Below, piece by piece: positions 18,250 to 25,996 of a stretch of 64,000 nucleotides of DNA (positions within the stretch are counted from its first letter, which is position 1; each line of letters starts with the position of its first letter). The stretch comes from DATJGR01 sp963787045 (GTDB lineage Bacteria; Pseudomonadota; Gammaproteobacteria; Pseudomonadales; Azotimanducaceae). The notes beneath the pieces are model-generated. The model worked only from the letters and a program-made list of their open reading frames with translations, was not told the DNA's origin and made no database searches. The stretch is taken from contig CAWBBR010000002.1 in assembly GCA_963787045.1 (NCBI GenBank), positions 372,001-436,000 of the forward strand, in the 5' to 3' direction. The position numbers and the translations under genes were made by a program.

Positions 18250-19707
18250 ATGGCGGCACTGTCGCTGTCTCGCATTCTTGCTCATTGGGCAGACCAACAA
18301 CCCGATCGTGTGGCGGTGGGCCACGAAGGCCGCGAGGTGACGTTCGCGCAGCTCGAGGCGAGTTCGAACCGGCTCGCGCGCGCGTATGCGAAGCTCGGCG
18401 TGGCGGCGGACGACTTCGTCACGATCGCGCTGCCGAACAGCATCGCCTTCTTCGAGGCGACCTTCGCCACGTGGAAACTCGGCGCCACGCCGCAACCGGT
18501 CTCGGCGAAGCTGCCGAAGTTCGAACTCGATCAGATCATCGAGGTGGGCAACCCCAAGCTGGTCGTTGGCGCCGATCCCGCCGCGCATCCCGGCGTAACG
18601 ACGCTGCCGGTTGGCTTCGAAGCCGATCCGACGTTGTCGTCGGAGCCGCTGCCCGAGAGCACGGCCGCATCATGGAAGGCAATGACGTCGGGCGGCAGCA
18701 CCGGCCGGCCGAAGTTGATCGTGACGAAGCAACCCGCGACGCGCGACCCAGAAGATCCGTTCCTGAACTTCGGGATGCGCGGCAGCGTGCTGATTCCCGG
18801 CCCGCTGTATCACAACGGGCCGTTCATGTGGGCTACCGGCGGACTGTTCAAAGGCAACACCGTGAGCATCACCACGCGTTTCGACGCGGAGCAAACGCTG
18901 CAACTGATCGAAACGCAGCGCGTCGACACGATCTACATGGTGCCGACGATGATGCAGCGCGTGTGGAATTTGCCGGCGGACGTACGCCTCAAGTACGACG
19001 TCTCGTCGTTGAAGACGCTATGGCATCTCGCGGCGCCTTGCCCGGCGTGGTTGAAAGACGCGTACATCGACTGGCTGGGCGCGGAGGTGATCTGGGAGCT
19101 GTACGGCGGCACTGAGGGGCAGGGCGGCACCGTCATCACCGGCCCTGAATGGGTAGCGCATCGCGGTTCGGTCGGAAAGCCGAACGAAGCGTGCGAGATG
19201 AAGATCGTCGACGAGCGCGGCAACACGCTACCGCCCGGCGAAATCGGCGAAGTGTTCATGCGGCCGAAGGCCGGTCCCGGCACGACATATCGCTACATCG
19301 GCGCCGAAGCGAAATCGATGGACGGTGGTTGGGAGAGCCTCGGCGACATGGGTTCGATGGACGCCGACGGCTATCTGTACCTCTCCGATCGCCAGACCGA
19401 CATGATCCTGTCGGGCGGCGCGAACATCTACCCAGCGGAAGTGGAAGCGGCGATCGATGCGTATCCCGGCGTGCGCTCATCGGCAGTCATCGGATTGCCC
19501 CACGAAGATCTGGGCAACTACGTGCACGCAATCGTCGATGCACCGGAGGGCGCCGTGTCGAAGGACGCACTGCTTGCGCACCTCGCCGATCGGCTGGTGC
19601 GGTACAAGCTGCCGAGGACGGTGGAGTTCGTGACGGAGCCGCTGAGAGACGACGCAGGCAAGGTGCGGCGAAAGTCGCTGCGCGCGGAGCGGATGCCGAA
19701 GGGTTAG
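18250..19707 (+). CDS. AMP-dependent acyl-CoA synthetase/ligase
   Basis: 485 residues of the ANL superfamily, which activates a carboxylate with ATP to an acyl-adenylate and then a CoA thioester. Motifs: the P-loop MTSGGSTGRPKLI near residue 145, ELYGGTEGQGG (A5), and LYLSDRQTDMILSGGANIYPAEVE linking to the C-terminal lid, with the catalytic Lys in DAGKVRRKS. It is similar to bile-acid/short-chain acyl ligases rather than acetyl-CoA synthetase. A hairpin followed by T-rich sequence ends the gene 40 bp downstream. Confidence 0.88.
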   Translation: MAALSLSRILAHWADQQPDRVAVGHEGREVTFAQLEASSNRLARAYAKLGVAADDFVTIALPNSIAFFEATFATWKLGATPQPVSAKLPKFELDQIIEVGNPKLVVGADPAAHPGVTTLPVGFEADPTLSSEPLPESTAASWKAMTSGGSTGRPKLIVTKQPATRDPEDPFLNFGMRGSVLIPGPLYHNGPFMWATGGLFKGNTVSITTRFDAEQTLQLIETQRVDTIYMVPTMMQRVWNLPADVRLKYDVSSLKTLWHLAAPCPAWLKDAYIDWLGAEVIWELYGGTEGQGGTVITGPEWVAHRGSVGKPNEACEMKIVDERGNTLPPGEIGEVFMRPKAGPGTTYRYIGAEAKSMDGGWESLGDMGSMDADGYLYLSDRQTDMILSGGANIYPAEVEAAIDAYPGVRSSAVIGLPHEDLGNYVHAIVDAPEGAVSKDALLAHLADRLVRYKLPRTVEFVTEPLRDDAGKVRRKSLRAERMPKG

Positions 19708-19746
19708 ATGGCCGTGATCTTACGTCGTTGTGGCCGATGGGTGGAT

Positions 19747-19771
19747 AGACGACATGATGTCGTCTTTCTTT
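19747..19771 (+). terminator. Rho-independent terminator after acyl-CoA synthetase
   Basis: AGACGACA (19747-19754), loop TGA, TGTCGTCT (19758-19765), followed by TTCTTT. The arms are perfectly complementary. The right arm is also the first part of the 45-bp attI-like element shared with the second cassette array. Confidence 0.7.
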
Positions 19772-19802
19772 GCGACGTTTTGACGGCTAATTGTTGTTAG
19801 GC
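19758..19802 (+). mobile_element. attI-like left end of cassette array 1
   Basis: 45 bp ending in a core site GTTAGGC (19796-19802), preceded by TTTGACGGCTAATTGTT. The same 45 bp, with only a few mismatches, starts array 2 at 59216-59260. Neither copy has the long inverted-repeat body of the attC sites. Position at the left end of both arrays and the core heptamer fit an attI or its remnant. No integrase gene lies next to it. Confidence 0.6.
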
Positions 19803-20333
19803 GGCACGCGCGAGTCGTCAGCGGATAAATCAACGGAGATAACGACACCTCCTTCCATGAACTGCGTCGCGAGCGGTAGACGCCGCTATCAGCTGACGTG
19901 CGCCTGACGAATACGAGAGTCACGCATGTCGCATTCGCACCGACTGCCGAGTTGTCGTGTGAATGCGATCCGCTTCGGTGCGATGCTCGTATGCCGAGAT
20001 TGGTCGACGCGACGAATGACGACGTCTGCTATTTGGTGACCTACGCTACGCCTTCATGAGCGCGGTCGCATATGCCACCAGGCGCTTGAGACCTGCCTTG
20101 CCGGAGGTCACCGCTGGCCATTATGGAACGAGTGAGACCGTCAGAGCGACGATTGATCGCTTGGCGTTCAGCAGGCCTGCCGACGCAAGTGCGTATCAAG
20201 ACAGCTGGCCAGAGGTCATTCCGTCTGAGCGCGTCAAGACGATTGTCGTGCAATCAGGCTGGAGACACGACCAGCGGCAGTCGAGTACTCTGGCTGCGAA
20301 CGAGGCCGCGAAGTCACTACGGTCGCGCGTGGC
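19803..20333 (+). other. First cassette body, no convincing gene
   Basis: About 530 bp between the attI-like core and the first attC. The longest forward frame starts at ATG 20056 and runs into the attC (stop at 20430). Its last 30 residues are simply translated attC. The upstream part (AYATRRLRPALPEVTAGHYG) is not recognisable and lacks a ribosome site. A 70-codon reverse frame (20041-20253) is also unconvincing. I treat the cassette as non-coding or decayed. Confidence 0.4.
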
Positions 20334-20432
20334 GCCTAACCACTGCATGCAGCCGACGCCCCAGCCAGTCATCAAATTTGCATACGCAAATTTGTCGCCT
20401 GTCTGGTGCGCGGCTGATGCTGGCTGTTAGGC
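20334..20432 (+). mobile_element. attC site 1
   Basis: 99 bp from GCCTAAC to GTTAGGC. The arms CAGCCGACGCCCCAG and CTGGTGCGCGGCTG pair imperfectly, as required for the single-strand hairpin recognised by IntI. The apex is CAAATTTGCATACGCAAATTTG. Canonical copy of the family. Confidence 0.92.
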
Positions 20433-20439
20433 GCCACTG

Positions 20440-20955
20440 ATGTGTATCGCGTGGCCAGACAAGGAAGAAAGAGAAGAGTTTGAGATTTCTGGTTTCGTCC
20501 GTACCTACACGCGCGTCAGTGGAACGTCTCCGTTTGAGGTACTGGAGAGGCGAGAGAAGCCGGACTTTGTTGTCGGGCGAGTCGGCGGCGAACAGATTGG
20601 AGTCGAACTCACGTCGGTGTATCTCGATGACAGAAGCGTACCCGACAAGCACAAAAAGGATTTCGACGGCCTAGTCCCTATTGATTTCGACCCAGCCGAG
20701 CTTGAGGCGTACGAGAGGCGCTTAGTCTCGGCGATTGAGGCAAAAGTCGAGAAGGCGCGTACCGGTTACGACTTGAGCCGATCTCTAGTCCTTTCGATCT
20801 ACATCAACGAATACATCGCAATCTATCTAGGGCAGAACGACCTCGAAGCCCTTGTTCGACGGAATGAGCGCGTGTTTGATTCGATTCATCCGTTTGCAGA
20901 GATCTTCATCTGGAATCTTGCCAATGATGGTGTGTTCTCAGTTCGTCCCGAATAG
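20440..20955 (+). CDS. Cassette protein with possible PD-(D/E)XK-like core
   Basis: 171 residues, starting eight bases after the attC core site. The stretch KPDFVVGRVGGEQIGVELTSVY looks like the Asp...Glu-x-Thr/Lys strand pair found in restriction-endonuclease-like folds and in many small cassette proteins; a helix (AIEAKVEKARTGYDL) and a SRSLVLSIYINEY strand follow. No Lys sits at the usual catalytic position (ELT instead of E-x-K), so it may be an inactive or diverged member. Soluble, no signal peptide. Possible roles include defence or nucleic-acid handling, but none is shown. Confidence 0.65.
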   Translation: MCIAWPDKEEREEFEISGFVRTYTRVSGTSPFEVLERREKPDFVVGRVGGEQIGVELTSVYLDDRSVPDKHKKDFDGLVPIDFDPAELEAYERRLVSAIEAKVEKARTGYDLSRSLVLSIYINEYIAIYLGQNDLEALVRRNERVFDSIHPFAEIFIWNLANDGVFSVRPE

Positions 20956-20968
20956 TACCGCCGCGGTC

Positions 20969-21067
20969 GCCTAACCACTGCATGCAGCCGACGCCCCAGC
21001 CAGTCATCAAATTTGCATGCGCAAATTTGCCGCCTGTCTGGTGCGCGGCTGATGCTGGCTGTTAGGC
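20969..21067 (+). mobile_element. attC site 2
   Basis: 99 bp, GCCTAAC at 20969-20975 and GTTAGGC at 21061-21067. Nearly identical to attC 1, differing mainly in the apex (GCATGC instead of GCATAC). Confidence 0.92.
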
Positions 21068-21079
21068 GGCAGCTGAAGT

Positions 21080-21493
21080 TCAGGCGTTCTTCCCGTGGAA
21101 TGCGAGCCAAGCTTGGTGCGTGTCTACGCGGTGTGCAAATTTGGCGACCTTCCCGTCGTCATTGAACTTCCAAATCATCACAGCGTCGTCGTACACAACG
21201 TTCTTCCCGGTTGAGCGAACGGTGTAGGAGGCTTGCAGTAGCACAACGACTGTGTCGCCTTCGGCAATGAACTCTGTCGGTTCGAAACGTGTCATGGGCG
21301 TTTCACTCATGCCGAGGAAGAACTCGTTCACGCTCTCAATTCCCACACGCTTCTGATACCACGGGACATCGTGCGAAACATGCCCATATTCCCACTGTAC
21401 GTCATTCGCCAGTCGATCAAGAATGGCAGGTATATCGCCGTCGTCGAAGGCCCTGAAGAGGAACTTCGTGGTTTCTAGGTTTTTGTTGCTCAC
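21080..21493 (-). CDS. NTF2-like/SnoaL-type protein, inverted within its cassette
   Basis: 137 residues with the NTF2-like fold pattern: an N-terminal helix (LETTKFLFRAFDDGDIPAILDRLANDVQWEY), a GIESVNEFFLGM loop and a C-terminal sheet (EPTEFIAEGDTVVVLLQASYT, DDAVMIWKFNDDGKVAKFAHRVDT). SnoaL-like proteins are isomerases, hydrolases or binding proteins. It is read against the direction of the array, which is unusual because cassette genes normally point away from attI, so it must have its own promoter. Confidence 0.8.
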   Translation of the reverse strand: MSNKNLETTKFLFRAFDDGDIPAILDRLANDVQWEYGHVSHDVPWYQKRVGIESVNEFFLGMSETPMTRFEPTEFIAEGDTVVVLLQASYTVRSTGKNVVYDDAVMIWKFNDDGKVAKFAHRVDTHQAWLAFHGKNA

Positions 21494-21636
21494 GTGCTTC
21501 TTCCGTGCAATTCGTTAGATTGGTGTTTGTATGCTGTGCCAGGTGTTGGCCACGGGGAAATTCCCTGAGAGGTAATGGTGGGTGAGCAGTCGGGGACATA
21601 GGTAACAAAATCGTCCAGGTACATAGGTAACACTAT
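21494..21636. repeat. Gap with paired ACATAGGTAACA repeats (insertion-sequence ends)
   Basis: Non-coding. ACATAGGTAACA occurs at 21596-21607 and 21621-21632, 25 bp apart, directly before the transposase fragment. GGGGACATAGGTAACA-type sequences are common at ends of IS481/IS3-like elements, so these are probably residual element termini. Confidence 0.45.
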
Positions 21637-21886
21637 TTGGACCACATCGATCGGAGCGTCAATCGACCACGCCGGATGACTGATAACGCGCACATGGAGT
21701 CTTGGAACAAATCGATGAAGTCCGACATGTACCACCGCCGTACATTTGCAAACGATCGAACATTGATCGCTGCGATCAAGTCCTACGTGGACTTCTACAA
21801 TCACCAACGACTACATTCCGCCTTGGGATACCGTTCACCTACTGAGTTCGAGAGCCAATGTTGCTAACTAACGGGTGTCCACTTTT
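21637..21886 (+). pseudogene. IS3-family transposase fragment (OrfB C terminus)
   Basis: Only the C-terminal 70 or so residues remain. They include DNAHMESWNKSMKSDMYHRRTF, which holds the Glu of the DDE triad, and FYNHQRLHSALGYRSPTEFE, the characteristic end of IS3 OrfB. The sequence continues with TAACGGGTGTCCACTTTT to about 21886. The last ~100 bp are almost the same as 59968-60069 in array 2, and both copies adjoin an attC that has lost its 5' part. The N-terminal two thirds of the transposase and the left end are gone, so the copy is inactive. Confidence 0.8.
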
Positions 21887-21904
21887 GCGTAGGAACTCTC
21901 CGCC

Positions 21905-21977
21905 ACCAGCCAGTCATCAAATTTGCATACGCAAATTTGCCGCCTGTCTGGCGCGCGGCTGATGCTGGCTGTTAGGC
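21905..21977 (+). mobile_element. attC site 3, 5'-truncated by the IS remnant
   Basis: Starts at CCAGCCAGTCATC, lacking the R'' box and outer left arm, but keeps the apex palindrome and the full right side to GTTAGGC (21971-21977). It should not fold as a recombination substrate. Confidence 0.85.
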
Positions 21978-21986
21978 GGCTTTGCG

Positions 21987-22442
21987 ATGTCTGCGTTTGG
22001 GGATTGGCGGTTTGTGTGCGACTCTGACGCGACCGCGAGAGCATATCGGTCGACTCAAGCAGGTGGCTCGACAAGCTGCTCGTGCAATGGTTGTCGCAAC
22101 TTTGTGGTGGCGAGAAGCCGCGTGTTTCCGAAGGATTTGTGGTCTCGAGTCTCTTGGCATCGATCCAACGAAAGATGGCGAGGTGTACCACGAGGCACGG
22201 CGATCCACAGGGTGGCACCCTACGGTGGCTGGTATCACTTCGTAGGTTCGCTTGAGGTGACGGGTGACCTTGCGCCGGTCGATTTTGGTGACGGTTTTAC
22301 CGGCTACCTGTGTCGCTCCTATGCGCCTTCACTCGAAGCGTTGAAGGGTCTTCCGTTGGTACAGCTCGAATTTCGCGCCGAGTCAGTGCCTTGGATGTTG
22401 GATGCGAAACCACCGACAATTCCAGTTCGGCGTATAATCTAA
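21987..22442 (+). CDS. Conserved hypothetical cassette protein (compensating frameshifts)
   Basis: 151 residues as read. The N-terminal AYRSTQAGGSTSCSCNGCRNFVVAR and the later GGWYHFVGSLEVTGD are well-formed. The segment between them reads sensibly only in the +1 frame (LGIDPTKDGEVYHEAR). So one base was gained near 22145 and one lost near 22200, or the consensus is wrong at both. The Cys-x-Cys-x2-C pattern could bind metal. I recognise the pattern as conserved but know no function. It starts ten bases after the attC core. Confidence 0.6.
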   Translation: MSAFGDWRFVCDSDATARAYRSTQAGGSTSCSCNGCRNFVVARSRVFPKDLWSRVSWHRSNERWRGVPRGTAIHRVAPYGGWYHFVGSLEVTGDLAPVDFGDGFTGYLCRSYAPSLEALKGLPLVQLEFRAESVPWMLDAKPPTIPVRRII

Positions 22443-22827
22443 TGCGCACTCATCCGCGCAGCCATCATCAAATGGCCATCAAATCATATCTCGCCGCTAG
22501 GCTGTCAGCGCAGTCGCTGACGCGGATGACTGATATCGTTTCTATGAGGTGGGACCGGTTCGGTGGTGTGGGAGATGGGTTGGTCGGGGCGGCAGTCCAT
22601 TCAAGGGCGGTAGAACCTTCGGCTATCTTAGTCCGAGTGGCAATCTGCGGGAGAATGGCGGCATGGGTCTAGCTTGATTGTGTTGGAGCTGGCGCGTATT
22701 CCTGAGCGGTCGTCTTAAGCGCCGCCACGAATCTACCTCTCGTTCCAATCGCTCTGCGATCCGGCAGCGCTGCGGCCCTCATGTCGAGTGGTCTCGCCGG
22801 ATATCAACGCCCGTTGGGTTAGGCCGC
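22443..22827. other. No gene seen; possible decayed attC
   Basis: About 385 bp with no ORF that looks protein-like. CAGCCATCATCAAATGGCCATCAAATC near 22460-22490 resembles a scrambled attC apex. A heptamer GTTAGGC at 22818-22824 stands directly before the next attC, as if a very short cassette or a lost site had been here. Confidence 0.35.
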
Positions 22828-22930
22828 GCCCAACCACTGCATGCAGCCGACGCCTCAGACAGTCATCAAATTTGCATGCGCATATTTGCCGCCTGTCTGG
22901 CGAGCTGCTGAGCTCGGTTATTAGACGACA
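22828..22930 (+). mobile_element. attC site 4 with altered core
   Basis: R'' reads GCCCAAC and the left arm is normal. The right arm is of a different subtype (CGAGCTGCTGAGCTCGG) and the core reads GTTATTAGAC instead of GTTAGAC, an insertion that should weaken recombination. Confidence 0.75.
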
Positions 22931-23445
22931 GCCGAACGCCGACCATCCGCAGTCCAACGCTTCGACTCACGACGTAATGAATGAGCGACTCTCCAGAAAC
23001 GCCACAGCATCAACGTCCCGACGTTTCGTCCAGGTTGGTCTTATCGTTCGCGGAATTTCGCAACGCTAATTCTCACTGGCTTGGCTACGGGTTAATGTTC
23101 CACGCTCACGGCCGCAGAACTTAGCCAATCCATGCTTGCGGCTACCCCTCATCTACGTATCGCTGTTACTTACTGGTTGGCGTTTATCGACTGGCTGCCA
23201 GGTGCAGCCTAGATGGAGTGCGATCCAGACGACGTGCATGGTCTCGTTGGTGGCGATTCACGTCGCGGCTACACCTTCCCGCACGTAGGAAGACTGGTCA
23301 CTCTGATCCGAACGCATACGCCTCACGACGGCATATGGTTATGCGGAACCGGGCAATTGGGTATTGACTGCCAGACTCTCAATGAACGACGCGACTCCAG
23401 CGAGGTGATCAGCTGGTATGTTCCAGGTCGAAGTTGCGCCATGTC
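22931..23445. other. Cassette body without a convincing gene
   Basis: About 515 bp. The best forward frame starts at ATG 23213 (MECDPDDVHGLVGGDSRRGY...) and runs 97 codons into the next attC. Its upstream 80 residues resemble nothing I know, and no ribosome site precedes it. It may be a decayed or non-coding cassette. Confidence 0.35.
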
Positions 23446-23541
23446 GCCTAACCACTGCATGCAGTCGACGCCCAGCCAGTCGTCAAATTTGGATACGCAA
23501 ATTTGACGCCTGTTTGGTGCGGCTGATGCTGGCTGTTAGGC
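23446..23541 (+). mobile_element. attC site 5
   Basis: 96 bp, GCCTAAC to GTTAGGC. Same family as site 1 with scattered changes (CAGTCGACG in the left arm, GGATACG in the apex). Confidence 0.9.
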
Positions 23542-23688
23542 GTCGCTGCGAATGTCGCGGCATCGATCGTCGGAAATGACTCACGATGCTGCGTGCCACG
23601 ATCAGTTGCGGAGACAATGGTAACTATCTCACCGCCGCTGCACGCAGTAGTCTTCGATCATCGCATCCCCAGCGATCGGAGGTTCTAA

Positions 23689-23874
23689 GTGCAATTCGGT
23701 GTACTCGGAATACTCGTAGCGGCTGTCGCTGCCACCGTAGCGGGACTCGGCATTCTGTTTGACCTTGATGTTACCAAGGCCGGCGCGTATCTCGGCACGG
23801 CATCGTTCGTTTTCCTAGTTGTCCTGCTAGTCGTCGAATATCGTAGGCGGTCGAAGAGGTTCTCGAAAAAGTGA
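23689..23874 (+). CDS. Small two-TM membrane protein
   Basis: 61 residues from GTG 23689, chosen because GGAGG lies seven bases upstream. Two hydrophobic stretches (VLGILVAAVAATVAGLGILF and YLGTASFVFLVVLLVVEY) with a short acidic loop between them and a basic tail (RRRSKRFSKK) predict an inner-membrane hairpin with the C terminus in the cytoplasm. Function unknown. It ends 22 bp before the next attC. Confidence 0.65.
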   Translation: MQFGVLGILVAAVAATVAGLGILFDLDVTKAGAYLGTASFVFLVVLLVVEYRRRSKRFSKK

Positions 23875-23896
23875 AGTGCGTACGCATCAAGTCGCC

Positions 23897-23996
23897 GCTT
23901 AACCACTGCATGCAGCGGACGCCCAGCCAGTCATCAAATGTGAAGATATGCAAATTTGCTGCCTGTCTGGTGCGCGGCTGATGCTGGCTGTTAGGC
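23897..23996 (+). mobile_element. attC site 6
   Basis: 100 bp, R'' GCTTAAC and R' GTTAGGC. The apex carries a change and small insertion (CAAATGTGAAGATATGCAAATTTG). Confidence 0.88.
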
Positions 23997-24016
23997 CGCA
24001 CCATGGAGATAACCGT

Positions 24017-24757
24017 ATGATTCGAAGCGCGGTCCTGGTTCTTTCCGCATGCATAGCGGTTCCCTCCTTTGGAGAAGGTCAACTGCCCAATGGACCTCAT
24101 GTGTACGTAGAGGGATCAGCGTCAATCTCGGCGCCCCCCGATCAACTGAAGATGACCATCTATTACGAGGCACACGATGCGTCCGTAGAAGTCGCAAAAG
24201 CCCAGGTCGATGAACGGTCGCGCGCCTTTATTGCGGCGTGCCATGAACTGCAGATCCAAGACGAAGACCTCTCTTCCGCCGTTCTACAGGTAGGCCCCGG
24301 CTATGAATACGTCGATGGGGATAGCAAGCCGTCCGGCACGCAGGTCAGTCGATCGATCAACGTGACTCTGCGCGACCTTGCCAAATACTCTGACTTCATC
24401 GCTGCCGTCATGGCTTCACACGTCTCGGCAATCAGCAATGCCGAGATGGAGTCGAGCCAGGCCAAGGAACTGATTGCACGCGCCTAGAATGACGCATTGG
24501 CGGACGCACGTGCACGAGCCGAACGCCTCGCGTCGGCTGCGAACGCGAAACTGGGTAAGGTCTACTCAATCTCTGAGTTTGGTATGCGCAATGAGGAGGC
24601 AGCAGCGATGTACCCAAGCCGGTCAGTTGCCGCCGCGCAACCTTATCGCTTTGGTGCGGTTACTTCTGGGATGTCGGCTTTGTCACCCGAGCCGTTCACA
24701 CCTGGACTCATTTGGGCGACGGCTCATGTGTATATCGTTTATCTGCTGGAGAAGTAG
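24017..24757 (+). pseudogene. SIMPL (DUF541) domain periplasmic protein with in-frame amber stop
   Basis: A signal peptide (AVLVLSACIAVPSFGEG) is followed by a SIMPL domain: VYVEGSASISAPPDQLKMTIYYEA, then ARARAERLASAANAKLGKVYSISEFG in the second half. A TAG at 24485-24487 interrupts the same frame, after which the protein continues with no shift to 24757. SIMPL proteins are small exported proteins of uncertain role, often linked to stress. The full length (246 codons) matches the family, so one substitution has stopped this copy, unless the base is a consensus error. Confidence 0.78.
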
Positions 24758-24765
24758 TGGGTGCG

Positions 24766-24820
24766 GCCTAACAAAACGTTGGCGCAGAGCCACCAGACCG
24801 TCATCAATTTGAATGTGCAA
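24766..24820 (+). mobile_element. Degenerate attC, left part only
   Basis: GCCTAAC (24766-24772) is followed by CACCAGACCGTCATCAATTTGAATGTGCAAATGC, a decayed version of the family's apex. No right-hand core GTTRRRY follows before the next gene, so the site is probably dead. Confidence 0.6.
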
Positions 24821-24853
24821 ATGCTAGAGGTCGATCTAGTTCGGAGAAGCGAA

Positions 24854-25297
24854 ATGGCGGCGGCAGATTTCAAGATTCTCAAGGTTCGGTTGGTCTGCAA
24901 GACGATGCCGGCGATTCCGCCAGACGAGGGCCGACTTGACGTGGGAATACAAGACAAGGCCCAAGCCGTCCACGCGGGCGTGAAGCAGAAAGACGGATCG
25001 ATGGTCTTCGAGTGCGCTCTCGAAGCACGTCGTGATGAATCGACCGGGAAGCCGACGTTCCGGGGTCCCTTCGTGCAAGGAACTTCCGAAGCTCGCTTTC
25101 TATATCTCAGTTGGAAGCGAAAGGGCGTCAATAGTTCGCCGTGGTACTGGCGGGTAAAGGTTCCGCTCTCAGGCATCACGTGGAAGGAAGTGTCCTTGGC
25201 GAAGCCGAACGAAGTACTGGAAGCAGACATCACGGGCCGTCGTCCTCATTCGACGGATCCCATCTCCTGGAAGCGAAGCCGTGCGGGCGCCGCCTAA
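24854..25297 (+). CDS. DUF5990 family protein
   Basis: 147 residues, soluble. The order LKVRLVCKTMPAIP, DVGIQDKAQAVHAG, FRGPFVQGTSEARFLYLSWKR and KVPLSGITW matches DUF5990, a family of unknown function common in soil bacteria. I take ATG 24854 with AGAAG upstream rather than the earlier TTG/GTG starts that would translate the degenerate attC. The stop overlaps the next attC R'' box. Confidence 0.75.
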   Translation: MAAADFKILKVRLVCKTMPAIPPDEGRLDVGIQDKAQAVHAGVKQKDGSMVFECALEARRDESTGKPTFRGPFVQGTSEARFLYLSWKRKGVNSSPWYWRVKVPLSGITWKEVSLAKPNEVLEADITGRRPHSTDPISWKRSRAGAA

Positions 25298-25393
25298 CCA
25301 CTGCATGCAGCCGACGCGCCCCAGCCAGTCATCAAATTTGCATGCGCAAATTCGCCGCCTGCCTGGCGGGCCTGATCAACTCGGTTGTTGGGC
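25292..25393 (+). mobile_element. attC site 7
   Basis: 102 bp, GCCTAAC to GTTGGGC (25387-25393). The left half is standard; the right half is a subtype GGCGGGCCTGATCAACTCGG also seen in array 2. Confidence 0.88.
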
Positions 25394-25420
25394 GACCCTT
25401 GCGGGGTTATCAACACGCCT

Positions 25421-25903
25421 ATGATGCCCATTGCAGCTACTAGTACCGTCGAGATCGTCGCTATCGTTGTCGCAGTCGCGATGGCCGGTAACGAATTTGC
25501 TGTCGCCGTGTTTTTCCATCCGCGCATCAGCCGACTTGATGATGCAGTGCATGTTCGAGCCGCCAGAACCTTAGCGAGCAGCCTCGGCGCCGTGATGCCA
25601 TTCTGGTATGCACTTTCGTTACTGTTGAGCCTCGCAGTGGCTTTTCTTGCGCATCCGACGTGGGACACACCGCGCTGGCTGGCACTTGACTCAGCCACTC
25701 TTTTTGCCGCGGTGAGTATTTTCAGCGTGGTCTCGCTCGTTCCCATCAACAACCTGGTCGCTCACCTAGACCCCGATTCTCTGCCACCCAATTGGCGAGA
25801 GTTGCGCCATCGCTGGGACAGATTGCATGGCATCCGAGTAGGTATTTTGTTTGTCGCCGCGATTCTGCTTGTGGCATCTTGTGTTCTCCAAAGAGTCGCC
25901 TAA
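25421..25903 (+). CDS. DUF1772 membrane protein (anthrone oxygenase-like)
   Basis: About 160 residues with four membrane segments. DUF1772 signatures are present: NEFAVAVFFHPRISRLDD after TM1, GAVMPFWYALSLLLSLA (TM2), VPINNLVAHLDPDS after TM3, and WRELRHRWDRLHGIRVG before TM4. The family includes fungal anthrone oxygenase-like proteins, but bacterial members have no proven role. Start ATG 25421 or 25424. The coding end overlaps the R'' box of the next attC. Confidence 0.82.
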   Translation: MMPIAATSTVEIVAIVVAVAMAGNEFAVAVFFHPRISRLDDAVHVRAARTLASSLGAVMPFWYALSLLLSLAVAFLAHPTWDTPRWLALDSATLFAAVSIFSVVSLVPINNLVAHLDPDSLPPNWRELRHRWDRLHGIRVGILFVAAILLVASCVLQRVA

Positions 25904-25995
25904 CCACTGCATGCAGCCGACGCCCCATCAGTCATAAAAGTTGCATACGCAAAGTTGCCGCCTGCCTGGTGCGCGGCTGATGCCGGCTGTTAGGC
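25898..25995 (+). mobile_element. attC site 8
   Basis: 98 bp, GCCTAAC to GTTAGGC, with a few substitutions in the apex (AAAAGTTGCATACGCAAAGTTG), which remain complementary across the hairpin. Confidence 0.9.
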
Positions 25996-25996
25996 C

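Noticed and set aside
19796..20333. Search for an intI gene next to the attI-like site
   Set aside because: Neither strand encodes the tyrosine recombinase boxes or the IntI-specific insert near either attI-like element. The upstream genes are an acyl-CoA synthetase and a FAD monooxygenase.
20056..20430. Forward ORF ending in the peptide NHCMQPTPQP...
   Set aside because: The C-terminal part is translated attC. The same peptide appears at other sites (for example 23213-23506), so it is not protein evidence.
23689..24757. Toxin-antitoxin pair in the cassettes (small membrane protein and next gene)
   Set aside because: The two lie in different cassettes separated by attC 6, and the second is a SIMPL-domain protein, not an antitoxin.
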